A stretch of DNA of 50,586 bases from assembly GCA_947487175.1 (NCBI GenBank), contig CANKVM010000006.1:1-50586 (forward strand), read 5' to 3'. Both the position numbers and the translations under genes were made by a program. The notes under the pieces were generated by a model, which saw nothing but the letters and a program-made list of their open reading frames with translations, was not told the origin of the DNA and ran no database searches. Shown piece after piece: positions 1 to 9,638 of the stretch. This DNA comes from Flavobacteriales bacterium. Its GTDB lineage: Bacteria; Bacteroidota; Bacteroidia; NS11-12g; UBA955. Position 1 is the first letter of the stretch. Each line of letters starts with the position of its first letter.

Positions 1-2333
1 AAATTCAAATCGATATTTGAAAGCTTCACAATCAATTCTTTGTATGTGGTAATTTCAATAGAAGGTTTAGCAACAAAAACTTCCAATTTCTCCTTAGGTG
101 ACAACCCTTTCTGGCTGCGAATATTTCTTATTTCAGAAACGAAAGCAATTGGCAAATCTAAATTCAATGCCGACAAATCTTGGGCAGTTGGATACTCGCT
201 GATGGTACACGCCTTTTCAGGGGTTCCATTATTCAACGCCTGGAATATTTCTTCGGTAATGAACGGCATGTAAGGATGAATTGCCTTCATCAATATTTCG
301 AAAATTTCAACTGTTTTTTGTTTCGCCGCTTCGGAAATTTTCTCTCCAAATGCAGGTTTTACTACCTCCAAATACACGCTGCAGAAATCATCCCAAATCA
401 ATTTGTACAAATTCATGAGGGCATCGCTGAGTTTGAATGCTGCAAAATGCGCTTCATTTTCTGCCAATACTGCCGAAATTCTGCTGTGCATCAATTCAAT
501 TCCTTGTTTTTCATAGGGACGCATGTCGGTATCAACCGTTTCAAACCCATGAACCAAACGGAAAGCATTCCAAATTTTATTACAGAAATTTCTACCTTGT
601 TCAATTTGCGATTCATCGAACAAAATATCATTTCCCGCTGGAGAACACAACAGCATTCCCAAACGCACCGCATCGGCACCAAATTGCGCAATCAAATCCA
701 AAGGATCTGGACTGTTGCCCAAGCTTTTGCTCATTTTGCGGCGTTGCTTATCTCTAACAATACCAGTATAGTAAACGTTTTTGAATGGCAATTCTTTTTT
801 GTACTCATACCCTGCCATGATCATTCTGGCAACCCAGAAAAACATGATTTCAGGGGCTGTTACCAAATCGTTTGTTGGGTAATAGTAATCCAACTCAGTT
901 TGATTGTCTTTGTCAAAACCATCAAATACAGAGATTGGCCACAACCAGCTACTGAACCAAGTATCCAAAACATCTTCGTCTTGGGTGATTTGGTTTTTGT
1001 TCACGGTTATTCCTTTTTCAACGAACTTATCAAAAGCAGCATCTACATTGTGCGCCACAACAAGTTCACCACTTGGTACATACCAAGCAGGGATTCTATG
1101 TCCCCACCACAACTGACGAGAAATGTTCCAATCACGGATATTTTCAATCCAATGGCGGTAAGTATTCTTTAATTTTTCAGGATAGAATTTAATTTCATCG
1201 TTCATTACCGATGATAAAACCTCAGGATTTTTCTCCATGAATTTCTTCATGTCTAAAAACCATTGGGTACTAATTTTCGGTTCCACAACGGCATCGGTTC
1301 TTTCAGAGAAACCTACGTTGTGGGTATATTCTTCCACTTTCACCAAAAGGTCATTCTCGGTTAAATCTTTCACCCAAAGTTTGCGGGCTTCAAAGCGGTC
1401 TTTGCCAACAAACAACTCCCCTTGTTCTGAAATTGTTCCATCGTCGTTTAATGTATCAATAACGGGAAGGTTGAATTTCAATCCAATTTCATAATCGTGA
1501 ATGTCATGGGCTGGCGTAACTTTCAATACACCGGTACCAAATTCAATTTCAATATAATCATCGGAAATGATGGTTACTTCTCTATTGATCAGTGGCACCC
1601 TCACCTTTTTACCAATCAAATGACTATAGCGTTCGTCGTTTGGATTTACGCAAACGGCAACGTCGCCGGCAATTGTTTCAGGACGGGCAGTGGCAACTTC
1701 CAAATGTCCCTCAAAATCAACGCCCACATATTTTACGTAATACAATTGATCTTTCACTTGGCGAAAAATCACCTCTTCGTCACTTAAGGTAGTTTTTCCT
1801 TGGGGATCCCAGTTCACCATTTTGGTACCGCGGTAAACGAGTCCTTTGTTATGCAAATCAACAAACACATCTACAACTGCTTCGGAGAGTTTAGGCTCCA
1901 TGGTAAAACGGGTACGGTTCCAATCGCAGCTGGCACCCAATTTTTTCAATTGTTCAAGAATGATGCCGCCGTACTTTTCTTTCCATTCCCAGGCATGCTT
2001 CAAAAAATCTTCACGGGTGAGGTCAGTTTTTTTAATTCCTTGCGACTCGAGCAATTTCACCACTTTGGCTTCGGTGGCAATACTTGCGTGGTCGGTACCT
2101 GGCACCCAGCAAGCGTTAAATCCTTGCATTCTTGCCCTGCGAATCAACACGTCTTGGATAGTGTTGTTCAACATATGTCCCATGTGCAAAACACCGGTTA
2201 CGTTTGGAGGAGGAATAACAATTGTATAAGGAGTTCGGTGATCGGGTTTGCTTTCAAAATATTTTTGAGAAAGCCAATATTGATACCATTTATTTTCTAT
2301 TTCTGAGGGATTATATTTTGAGGAAATTTCCAT
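1..2333 (-). CDS. valS: Valine--tRNA ligase (partial, C-terminus beyond left edge)
   Basis: Class I aminoacyl-tRNA synthetase that charges tRNA-Val in the cytoplasm. Reading the minus strand from the ATG at 2333 gives an open frame of about 777 codons running off the left edge. The N-terminus contains the HIGH-type motif in PPPNVTGVLHMGHM (near residue 49, DNA about 2170-2205). The KMSKS motif appears as RRKMSKSLGNSPDPL (near residue 531, DNA about 715-745). The connective editing region between them has the ValS-typical TARPETI and DHASIAT stretches. The anticodon-binding end and C-terminal coiled coil are missing only because the window stops. An exact Bacteroidota -7 box lies 5 nt upstream of the ATG and there is no SD, so a leaderless message is likely. 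The gene is separated from the act operon by a terminator and is probably its own unit. Identification is very secure. Confidence 0.97.
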   Translation of the reverse strand, partial: MEISSKYNPSEIENKWYQYWLSQKYFESKPDHRTPYTIVIPPPNVTGVLHMGHMLNNTIQDVLIRRARMQGFNACWVPGTDHASIATEAKVVKLLESQGIKKTDLTREDFLKHAWEWKEKYGGIILEQLKKLGASCDWNRTRFTMEPKLSEAVVDVFVDLHNKGLVYRGTKMVNWDPQGKTTLSDEEVIFRQVKDQLYYVKYVGVDFEGHLEVATARPETIAGDVAVCVNPNDERYSHLIGKKVRVPLINREVTIISDDYIEIEFGTGVLKVTPAHDIHDYEIGLKFNLPVIDTLNDDGTISEQGELFVGKDRFEARKLWVKDLTENDLLVKVEEYTHNVGFSERTDAVVEPKISTQWFLDMKKFMEKNPEVLSSVMNDEIKFYPEKLKNTYRHWIENIRDWNISRQLWWGHRIPAWYVPSGELVVAHNVDAAFDKFVEKGITVNKNQITQDEDVLDTWFSSWLWPISVFDGFDKDNQTELDYYYPTNDLVTAPEIMFFWVARMIMAGYEYKKELPFKNVYYTGIVRDKQRRKMSKSLGNSPDPLDLIAQFGADAVRLGMLLCSPAGNDILFDESQIEQGRNFCNKIWNAFRLVHGFETVDTDMRPYEKQGIELMHSRISAVLAENEAHFAAFKLSDALMNLYKLIWDDFCSVYLEVVKPAFGEKISEAAKQKTVEIFEILMKAIHPYMPFITEEIFQALNNGTPEKACTISEYPTAQDLSALNLDLPIAFVSEIRNIRSQKGLSPKEKLEVFVAKPSIEITTYKELIVKLSNIDLN

Positions 2334-2338
2334 TGTTA

Positions 2339-2346
2339 CAAATTTA
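2339..2346 (-). promoter_or_regulatory. Bacteroidota -7 promoter element upstream of valS
   Basis: The minus strand reads TAAATTTG, an exact match to TAnnTTTG, with only 5 nt before the valS ATG. I see no TTG -33 element at the usual 17-23 nt spacing. If used, transcription would begin at or within a few bases of the start codon. Confidence 0.6.
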
Positions 2347-2391
2347 GGTTTTTTAATTTAGTGAATAAAGTGATGTATTGAAAATTAGGCA

Positions 2392-2428
2392 TAAAAAAAG
2401 GCTGTTCCGAAAGAAACAGCCTTTTTAA
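2392..2428 (-). terminator. Rho-independent terminator of the act operon
   Basis: Inverted repeat GGCTGTT (2400-2406), loop of 8, AACAGCC (2415-2421), flanked by an A-run on the left and a T-run on the right. Read on the minus strand the hairpin is followed by a run of T. It lies directly downstream of the actF stop and upstream of the valS promoter. The A/T symmetry would make it work in both directions. Confidence 0.88.
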
Positions 2429-2443
2429 TATGAACGTTAAAGA

Positions 2444-3865
2444 TTAAACCCCAACGTCGTGATGAGCTGATTCTTCAATGAAAGGATGATTGACTGGAAC
2501 CAATCCACGTTTTGTCAACGCGGTTAATGTCCATATCAAGAACAATCCAGCAAAGAACATGAACACACCAATTTCAAGCAATCCAACTTGCATACCTGGT
2601 CCAAAAACACCTGGGAATACCATGAACCAAACGTCGTGATAGTGACCTAAGATCATAATTGTACCAACGATACCCAAAACGTAGCGGTTTCTTTTAGCAG
2701 AACGCATTAACAACAATGCGAAAGGCAAACAGAAGTTCATTACAAGGTTGGTTAAGAAATTGGCTTTGTATTGTTCAAAACGGATTTGGTAGTAATACAT
2801 TTCTTCAGGAATTTGTGCATACCAGATCAACAAGTATTGAGACAACCAAATGTATGCCCAGAAAATGGTGAAGGCGAACATAAATTTACCTAAGTCATGG
2901 ATATGTTCATTCGAAACCAGTTTCAAGTAACCAAGGCTCTTTAAATAGGCGACCAACAATGCCATGATGGTAATTGCGGTAACCCAATGGGTAATGAAGT
3001 TGTATACACCAAAGATGGTAGAATACCAGTGAGCGTCAACACTCATGATAAAGAACCAAGCCAAAAAGCTAATGGTGAAACCAAATATTACAGCAAATAT
3101 TGCAGAAGTTCTGATGCTTTTGTTGTGGAAAGTGATATCCCCTTTTGTTCCGTTGTCTTCTTGAACAGATAAATTTCTCAATCTGCGACCTAGAATCATC
3201 CAAATTGTAACAAGTACAATAGGGAAAACAAAGAACATGGTAGAGTTCAAGAAACCTGATTTACCGTCAAGTATTTTGTCATATCCTTCTTGTCCTGGCT
3301 TTAAACCTAAGTGTTCGTAGTGTGCCCAGTGGTAGATATCGTTTTTCGCGATAAATACAGAGATCAACAATACGATAAACCCAACAGGTATAAAGGTTGA
3401 CATTGCTTCAGGAATTCTTTTGATGGCAGCAGACCAACCTGCGTTTGCAGCGTATTGGATGGTTATCCAAAACATTGATGCCAAAGAAATCATTAAGAAG
3501 AAGTAACCAGCAACCAATAAGTTTGCCCATATTTTGGTTTGCCAAGGATGTTCAATTGTGTGATACTCCATTCTTGGACCAAAATTTTCATTAGGAACGT
3601 TTCCATGCTCTTCTGTGTGGTGTTCTTCAGCAGCTGCAGCGGTATGTTCTTCGTGACCTTTAGCAGCCTCGTGAGAATCATGTCCTTCAGCTTTCACTTC
3701 AACTTTAGCATGTTCGTCGTGACCAGCAGCAGATTTGTCAATTTTGGCAATTCCAATACCAGCTAAAATCAATCCCACAACCATAAAGATCATTGAGAAT
3801 TGTTTTGCTCTAGCAGGAACAACAAATGTTTCCTGTTTAATTTCAATATGATGTCCGTGTCCCAT
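2444..3865 (-). CDS. actF: Alternative complex III subunit ActF (second NrfD-like quinol:cytochrome c oxidoreductase membrane subunit)
   Basis: Polytopic membrane subunit of alternative complex III (ACIII), the enzyme that replaces the bc1 complex and passes electrons from menaquinol to cytochrome c or an oxidase. The 473-residue protein has about ten hydrophobic segments and is a paralogue-like partner of ActC. It is the last gene of the operon, 20 nt after actE and followed by a terminator. After the first membrane helix (about residues 22-41) comes an unusual His/Glu/Ala-rich stretch (about residues 48-95) with repeated GHDEH, GHDSHE, GHEEH and EEHHTEEH motifs. This stretch lies in the loop before helix 2, and the N-terminus itself begins MGHGHH. 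Family and role follow from operon position and the ACIII literature; the function of the His-rich loop is unknown. Confidence 0.93.
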   Translation of the reverse strand: MGHGHHIEIKQETFVVPARAKQFSMIFMVVGLILAGIGIAKIDKSAAGHDEHAKVEVKAEGHDSHEAAKGHEEHTAAAAEEHHTEEHGNVPNENFGPRMEYHTIEHPWQTKIWANLLVAGYFFLMISLASMFWITIQYAANAGWSAAIKRIPEAMSTFIPVGFIVLLISVFIAKNDIYHWAHYEHLGLKPGQEGYDKILDGKSGFLNSTMFFVFPIVLVTIWMILGRRLRNLSVQEDNGTKGDITFHNKSIRTSAIFAVIFGFTISFLAWFFIMSVDAHWYSTIFGVYNFITHWVTAITIMALLVAYLKSLGYLKLVSNEHIHDLGKFMFAFTIFWAYIWLSQYLLIWYAQIPEEMYYYQIRFEQYKANFLTNLVMNFCLPFALLLMRSAKRNRYVLGIVGTIMILGHYHDVWFMVFPGVFGPGMQVGLLEIGVFMFFAGLFLIWTLTALTKRGLVPVNHPFIEESAHHDVGV

Positions 3866-3885
3866 ATTATTTCTTTTCCTTGGAA

Positions 3886-4524
3886 TTAATTCTTTTTAGT
3901 AGAATCTTGGGTGGTAGCAGCGGCAGCGGGAGCAGCAGCGGCAGCACTCAATTGTTTAACATATTTTATCACTCTCCATCTATCAACTGGTTTCAAAACA
4001 GAAGCATGGCTACCCATGTTGTTTTTACCATAAACCAGTGTATGATAGATTTTACCTTCAGGCAAAGTTTTGATATACTCGTCGGTATAACCTTTCCAAG
4101 CTGGTTTCAATGTAGCAACTTTCTTGAACACTTCACCATCGTTGTTACCTTGGTAACCGTGGCAAGGGGTACAATAAATTTCGTAAAGGTATTTACCTCT
4201 TCCGTCTGCATCGGTTAAATCGGCAGGCGCTGCAATTTGAGTTGCAGAAGCTTCATAACCTTCACCTGAGTTTGGAAGTGCATATTTGTAATCGGCTTTT
4301 CCGTAAGCTACTGTACCTGCAACAGGTTCACGCATAGACATACCGTAAGGACTTACACTGTTTGAATCAGCTTGGTTATATGGTTCGTAACCTTTAGAAT
4401 AATACATATCAGGAGCATATTCCCAACCGGTATTTTCACCTCTACTTACGCAGCTTGTAACAAGTGATGCAGTAGCAATGGTACCAATGATTATTTGAAT
4501 TTTTTTACTCATTCTTTTAGACAT
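3886..4524 (-). CDS. actE: Alternative complex III monoheme cytochrome c lipoprotein ActE
   Basis: Monoheme c-type cytochrome subunit of ACIII on the periplasmic face. The 212-residue frame starts at 4524 with the ATG sharing one base with the actD TAA (TAATG), which suggests translational coupling. A second ATG four codons in (4512) is also possible. A short hydrophobic signal ends in the lipobox VTSC with Cys25, so the mature protein is probably a lipoprotein. One heme-binding CxxCH (CTPCH, residues 118-122) is present, and the Met of NNMGSH (about residue 170) is a plausible distal ligand. The C-terminus is an Ala/Pro-rich tail. Length and position between actD and actF match the family. 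Confidence 0.93.
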   Translation of the reverse strand: MSKRMSKKIQIIIGTIATASLVTSCVSRGENTGWEYAPDMYYSKGYEPYNQADSNSVSPYGMSMREPVAGTVAYGKADYKYALPNSGEGYEASATQIAAPADLTDADGRGKYLYEIYCTPCHGYQGNNDGEVFKKVATLKPAWKGYTDEYIKTLPEGKIYHTLVYGKNNMGSHASVLKPVDRWRVIKYVKQLSAAAAAPAAAATTQDSTKKN

Positions 4525-5090
4525 TAGATTGTTGTTTGAACACCGTTAATTAATTCTCTTAACTCAACAGCGCCATTAGATTTCATCGTATTTAAAACAT
4601 CAGACTCGTTCATACCTTCAACACACTCAATTGCAATAACCATGCGATCATCAGTTTGTCTATCGTCTAACAAATCATTTTTAACTCCCAATAACAAGCG
4701 GTTTCTCCAAAAGAAGAAGAATCCCATACCGTAAGCTGTGCACAATACAGTACCTTCAAACATTACTGGAATCCAGCTTGGGGTAAAACGTACAGGTTTG
4801 TTACCAACGTTTACTGGCCAATCAAGAACGTACATATACCAAATCATGGTAGTCATCAAAATAAAACCGGTTAAACCGCAAAAGAATGCAACTCTAGCCA
4901 ATCTACTTCTACGTGCACCAATAATTCTTTCTAAACCGTGAACTGGATAAGGTGTGTAAATATCATGGATATGAACGCCATCGTGCACCAAAGCACTTGT
5001 AGCTTCAACCAATTTATCTTCGTCTTCCCAAATACCCACAAGCATTTTGCTGCGGTTTCTAAGACTTAATTTTTTATCTAAAATTCCCAT
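4524..5090 (-). CDS. actD: Alternative complex III subunit ActD (DUF3341 family)
   Basis: Small membrane subunit of ACIII, 188 residues. The first ~75 residues form a soluble domain (KMLVGIWEDEDKLVEATSAL). Two transmembrane helices follow, around residues 70-90 and 105-130 (FFCGLTGFILMTTMIWYMYVL and VLCTAYGMGFFFFW). A short soluble C-terminus ends the protein. This arrangement is typical of DUF3341/ActD. It sits 19 nt after actC and overlaps the actE start by one base. Its precise role in the complex is structural as far as is known; no redox cofactor motif is visible. Confidence 0.93.
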   Translation of the reverse strand: MGILDKKLSLRNRSKMLVGIWEDEDKLVEATSALVHDGVHIHDIYTPYPVHGLERIIGARRSRLARVAFFCGLTGFILMTTMIWYMYVLDWPVNVGNKPVRFTPSWIPVMFEGTVLCTAYGMGFFFFWRNRLLLGVKNDLLDDRQTDDRMVIAIECVEGMNESDVLNTMKSNGAVELRELINGVQTTI

Positions 5091-5109
5091 TTTATGAATC
5101 TCCTATCGA

Positions 5110-6459
5110 TTATTCGCGGTTACGCAAAATTGATTTAATTTCAGCCATGTTGATTACTGGCATATACTTAGCAAATAGGAAGAAGCATGTAAAGAAGATA
5201 CCAAAAGTACCCAAGAACAAGCCTATTTCCGTTAATGATCCTGAATACATAACCCAGCTACTTGGCAAATAATCACGGTGCAACGAAGTTACAATGATTA
5301 CAAAACGCTCAAACCACATACCTACGTTTACCACGATACTCATGATAAAGATAAACCAAGGTGTAGTTCTAGCCCATTTGAACCAAAATACTTGAGGTGC
5401 AAGAAGGTTACAACTCATCATACTCCAATAAGCCCACCAATATGGTCCAGTAGCACGGTTAATGAACGCGTATTGTTCGTATTCAACACCTGAATACCAA
5501 GCAATAAAGAATTCTGTTAAATATGCAATACCTACAATAGAACCAGTTACCATGATAATTTTTGTCATCGCTTCTAAGTGTCCAATTGTGATGTAGTTTT
5601 CGTAGTTCATTACTTTTCTAGCCACAACCAACAATGTAGCAACCATACCGAAACCAGAGAAGATTGCACCGGCAACGAAATATGGAGGGAAGATTGTTGT
5701 ATGCCAACCTGGTACAATAGATGTAGCAAAGTCAGTTGATACAATGGTGTGTACAGAAAGTACCAAAGGAGTACTCAAACCAGCCAAGATCAGAGAGATC
5801 AATTCATAACGAGCCCAAGTTCTAGTAGAACCTGTCCAACCCATTGAGAAGAAACCATACCAAAATTTAGCTGTTTTTGTTTTTACTTTATCACGAATTG
5901 TAGCGATATCAGGAATTAAACCAATATACCAAAACAACAACGAAACGCTAAAGTATGTAGAGATCGCAAATACGTCCCACAACAATGGCGAGTTAAAGTT
6001 AACCCATAAAGAACCAAAAGCATTTGGCAATGGCAAAGCCCAGTAACCTACCCAAACACGTCCCATGTGGAATACAGGGAACATAGCAGCACAAACAACG
6101 GCAAAGATTGTCATTGCTTCTGCAGAACGGTTAATAGACATTCTCCATTTTTGTCTGAATAGTAATAACACTGCAGAAATCAAAGTTCCCGCGTGACCAA
6201 TACCTACCCAGAATACGAAGTTGGTAATATCCCAACCCCACATAACTGTTTTATTAATGTTCCAAACACCAATACCTGTCCAAATTGTGTTAAATAAACT
6301 GATACCAAATATTCCTAAGAAAATTAGGGATAAAGTAAATCCAATTTTCCAAGATTTGGTAGGTTGATTTAAAATGGGACGCGCAATGTCGCGGGTAACG
6401 TCGGCAGCAGTTTTGTCGCCGGTTACCAATCTTTCCCTTATTAATGAATCGTGTATCAT
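5110..6459 (-). CDS. actC: Alternative complex III quinol-oxidising membrane subunit ActC (NrfD/PsrC family)
   Basis: Polytopic NrfD/PsrC-type subunit that provides a quinol site of ACIII. The protein has 449 residues with about ten transmembrane helices. Conserved-looking family segments include the WGWDITNFVFWVGIGHAGTLISA stretch near residues 75-95, the GRVWVGYWALPLPN stretch, and HTIVSTDFATSIVPGWHTTIFPPYFVAGAIFSG. The soluble N-terminus (about 40 residues) matches the Bacteroidota ActC pattern. The gene lies 17 nt downstream of actB and 19 nt upstream of actD. It differs from actF by lacking the His-rich loop. Identification rests on family features plus complete operon context. Confidence 0.94.
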   Translation of the reverse strand: MIHDSLIRERLVTGDKTAADVTRDIARPILNQPTKSWKIGFTLSLIFLGIFGISLFNTIWTGIGVWNINKTVMWGWDITNFVFWVGIGHAGTLISAVLLLFRQKWRMSINRSAEAMTIFAVVCAAMFPVFHMGRVWVGYWALPLPNAFGSLWVNFNSPLLWDVFAISTYFSVSLLFWYIGLIPDIATIRDKVKTKTAKFWYGFFSMGWTGSTRTWARYELISLILAGLSTPLVLSVHTIVSTDFATSIVPGWHTTIFPPYFVAGAIFSGFGMVATLLVVARKVMNYENYITIGHLEAMTKIIMVTGSIVGIAYLTEFFIAWYSGVEYEQYAFINRATGPYWWAYWSMMSCNLLAPQVFWFKWARTTPWFIFIMSIVVNVGMWFERFVIIVTSLHRDYLPSSWVMYSGSLTEIGLFLGTFGIFFTCFFLFAKYMPVINMAEIKSILRNRE

Positions 6460-6476
6460 TCCTTTTGCTTTTGGGG

Positions 6477-9400
6477 TTAAATGTTTTCAGTATTACGAAT
6501 CTTTGTCATGTACATTACAGAAGATTGAACGTTCAATTCTTCCAATACACCAAATCCTCTTTCGTTTTTGTATAATTTGCTCACTTCACTATTTTCGTTG
6601 TGTAAATCACCAAATACAATAGCGTTTGAAGGACAAGCTTTTTGACAAGCTGTTTTCACTTCAACTTCATTTGGAGATTTGCCATCACGTTTTGCTTTCA
6701 ATTTACCTTCTTGGATACGTTGAACACAGAATGAACATTTTTCCATCACACCACGGGTTCTAACTGTTACGTCAGGGTTGATTACCATTTTACCCAATGG
6801 ATTGTTGAAGTGGAAATCAAATGCATCATTGTCGTTGTATCTAAACCAGTTGAAACGACGTACTTTATAAGGACAGTTGTTTCCACAATATTTAGTACCA
6901 ATACAACGGTTATATGTCATTTGGTTCAAACCTTCAGAACTATGTGTGGTTGCCAATACAGGACAAACTGATTCACAAGGAGCAGCTGCACAATGTTGAC
7001 ACATCATAGGCTGATGAATCACATTTACATTCTCCCAATGAGCAAATTCACCTTTGTCTTGACTATCTACTTCCGCAATTTGTTTTTCACGGGTAATATA
7101 GTTAGCACCTTCAAATTGATCTTTGTGTGTGTTTGCAAAAGAATAGTAACGGTCAATACGAATCCAATGCATTTCACGACGCAAACGAATTTCATCACGA
7201 CCTACAACTGGAACGTTGTTTTCAATTGAACAACTTACTACACAAGATCCACAACCTGTACAAGCATTCAAGTCAATTGCCATTGCCCACAAATGGTTTG
7301 GAGAACCATCTTTGCGGTAATCGCGTTTTTCCCAAATTGTATAAACGTGTGTTTTTGCTTTGTCGTTTCCAGCTTTTGGATTTTTTTGCCAAGCTGCGAA
7401 AGTTGACTCACGAACAATGTCACGTCCCTCAATACTATGATGCGTTTGAGTTTGTGCCAAGTGATATGTTTCGTCACCTTTTGTAATTTTAACATCACCA
7501 ATCACGTAGCTACGGTCTGTAGGATTTACAAAGTTGAATGCATTCACACCCACTGATTTGAATCCTTTTTCAACAGAACCACCTACTTTACCGGCGTGTG
7601 TACGTCCAAATCCAACTGCCAAAGAAACGGTATTATTTGCTTGACCTGGCTGAATTAATGCAGGAACGTTATTTAACTTAACTCCGTTAACTTCAATAGT
7701 TACAGTATCGTCTTCAGCGATGCCTAATTTCTCTGCCAATGATTTTGGAAGAGCAACGTAGTTATCCCAACAAACTTTACTTACTGAATCTGGTAATTCG
7801 TATAACCAAGGGTTATTTCCGCTAGCACCATCTCTCATACCCACTGATTGGTAAAGTACCAAATCAATACCTGTAGATTTAGATGATTTCATAGCAGCTT
7901 CTGCAACTGATGCAAGGTTACCTGCATAAGCTGAAACTGAAGCCAAAGGAGCTTCTTGGTAGATACCCATTTCCAACGCTTTGTTGAAAGCTTCGTCTGA
8001 ACCAAATTTAGCCATCCAATTGTTTTTGATAAACAAATAGAATGCTGCTGCATGAGGTTTTTGAGAAAGGATACCTTTAGATTTCAATGAATCGCCATCT
8101 GTTGAAGGAAGAGCGTTAGCCCAACTCAACAATGACTCTTGTGCTTGACGTGTGTTGAATACGTTAGAAATGGTAGGCTGAGTAAAGTGGAATACTCCGT
8201 TTACTGGTTCAGCATCAGACCAACTTTCTAGGTAATGATTATCAGGACAAACATAACCACAAACTGCTGCTGTTTCATCTTTGCTTTGAGAGAAAGAAAC
8301 AGACAATTTTGCTTTTGAAATTGCCACTGACCATTCTTTGTTGTGGTTAAATACTGGATTTGCGTTGTAGAAAATTACAGCAGCAATAGATCCATTTTTC
8401 AAACCATTCAATGTATTTGTCATTGCAGTATCATCACCTTTGAATTGGTTACTAGAATTCACCATATCGATGGTAGAACCATAGTTATTCAACAAAGCGT
8501 TGATTGCATTGATTACTTTTTGAACTTCAACATTGTTGCTTCCAGAAATTACGATTGAACTTCCTTTTTGCGCCAACAAAGCTTTTGCTGCTTTTTCAAT
8601 TGAGTTACCAGCCAATTCAGAATTGGTAGGAACTGCAACTTCTTTAGCTCCAGAAGCACGCGCAATTACATTGTATAAAGTTGTTACATATGCCAATTCT
8701 CTTGAAGATTGCATTGGGAAACGATAATCGGCATTAGTACCGGTCATGCTCAATGAACTTTCGAATTGGATATGAATAGACATTCCACCTTCTACAGTTG
8801 GAATTCTGTGTTTTGTATAACCTTTGGTAAATTCAACAGGCGACAACCAAGTACCTAAGAAATCAGCACCAAAACTTACTACAGTTTTTGCTTTCTCGAA
8901 GTTGTAACGTGGCAATGCGCGTTTTCCAAAATCCGCAAGGTTTGCATTCAACATACCGTTGTAAGATACAGCATCATAAGATACATGTTCTGTAGTTGGA
9001 TATGCTGTTTTGAATGCTTCAATTGATTTTAATGTTGAAGGACTATTGATAGATCCTGAAACCAAGGCAATTTTACCACCTGCAGTTTGAATTTTTTTCA
9101 ATTCAGCTACGATATCAGCATCCATTTTTGTCCAATCGGTAACTTCAGCACCTTTAGACAATGGGTTAGCCAATCTTTCAGTATCGTAAAGCGACAAGAT
9201 AGAAGCTTGACCTGATGCACACAATCCACCGTTTGAAATAACTGAGTCAGGGTTACCGTCTACTTTAATTGGACGCCCTTCTCTCACTTTTACTTCAATA
9301 CCGCAACTTACAGAGCAACCTCCACAAGTAGAACGGAAATAGTTTGCTACACCTGGTGTAATATCTTCTGGCTTCACTAAATAAGGCACGGCATGCCTTA

Positions 9401-9617
9401 CTTTTGTTTTATAACAAGCAGCTAATGTTACCGCTGTTACGCTAAATCCAAAATACTTAAGGAAATCACGACGATTAGAATTTAATTCAAATCCATCTTC
9501 CGATAATACTTCCTCTAAGGGCAATGCCTCGTTAAACTCATTTTTTTGAGCTGCAATAAAACTTGCATCTCTGTTTAACTCCTCTTCGCCTTTCCAATAT
9601 TTTATATTATTTGACAT
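6477..9617 (-). CDS. actB: Alternative complex III iron-sulfur/molybdopterin-like subunit ActB (fused)
   Basis: Large extracytoplasmic subunit of ACIII, 1046 residues. Around residues 47-58 there is a Tat-type twin-arginine motif (SNRRDFLKYFGFS), followed by a lipobox-like LAAC at Cys68, so Tat export and lipidation are both plausible. The middle resembles the molybdopterin oxidoreductase fold but is not expected to hold the cofactor in ACIII. The C-terminal part is a ferredoxin-like domain with four cysteine clusters: CTGCGSCVVSC, CQHCAAAPCESVCP, CIGTKYCGNNCP and CSFCVQ...CQKACP. It passes electrons to the ActA/ActE hemes. The fusion of the two domains in one chain is normal for this family. 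It is 21 nt after actA. Confidence 0.96.
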   Translation of the reverse strand: MSNNIKYWKGEEELNRDASFIAAQKNEFNEALPLEEVLSEDGFELNSNRRDFLKYFGFSVTAVTLAACYKTKVRHAVPYLVKPEDITPGVANYFRSTCGGCSVSCGIEVKVREGRPIKVDGNPDSVISNGGLCASGQASILSLYDTERLANPLSKGAEVTDWTKMDADIVAELKKIQTAGGKIALVSGSINSPSTLKSIEAFKTAYPTTEHVSYDAVSYNGMLNANLADFGKRALPRYNFEKAKTVVSFGADFLGTWLSPVEFTKGYTKHRIPTVEGGMSIHIQFESSLSMTGTNADYRFPMQSSRELAYVTTLYNVIARASGAKEVAVPTNSELAGNSIEKAAKALLAQKGSSIVISGSNNVEVQKVINAINALLNNYGSTIDMVNSSNQFKGDDTAMTNTLNGLKNGSIAAVIFYNANPVFNHNKEWSVAISKAKLSVSFSQSKDETAAVCGYVCPDNHYLESWSDAEPVNGVFHFTQPTISNVFNTRQAQESLLSWANALPSTDGDSLKSKGILSQKPHAAAFYLFIKNNWMAKFGSDEAFNKALEMGIYQEAPLASVSAYAGNLASVAEAAMKSSKSTGIDLVLYQSVGMRDGASGNNPWLYELPDSVSKVCWDNYVALPKSLAEKLGIAEDDTVTIEVNGVKLNNVPALIQPGQANNTVSLAVGFGRTHAGKVGGSVEKGFKSVGVNAFNFVNPTDRSYVIGDVKITKGDETYHLAQTQTHHSIEGRDIVRESTFAAWQKNPKAGNDKAKTHVYTIWEKRDYRKDGSPNHLWAMAIDLNACTGCGSCVVSCSIENNVPVVGRDEIRLRREMHWIRIDRYYSFANTHKDQFEGANYITREKQIAEVDSQDKGEFAHWENVNVIHQPMMCQHCAAAPCESVCPVLATTHSSEGLNQMTYNRCIGTKYCGNNCPYKVRRFNWFRYNDNDAFDFHFNNPLGKMVINPDVTVRTRGVMEKCSFCVQRIQEGKLKAKRDGKSPNEVEVKTACQKACPSNAIVFGDLHNENSEVSKLYKNERGFGVLEELNVQSSVMYMTKIRNTENI

Positions 9618-9638
9618 GATTTGTTTTTTTAATAGTTA

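Noticed and set aside
180-1172. 330-codon plus-strand open frame in the valS region
   Set aside because: It lies wholly antisense to valS, has a composition unlike a protein (rich in Phe, His, Cys, Ile and Asn), and no family features; a shadow of the real gene.
2206-2216. GGAGGAGG-like sequence within valS on the plus strand
   Set aside because: It is the antisense of the conserved Pro-rich HIGH region and precedes no gene.
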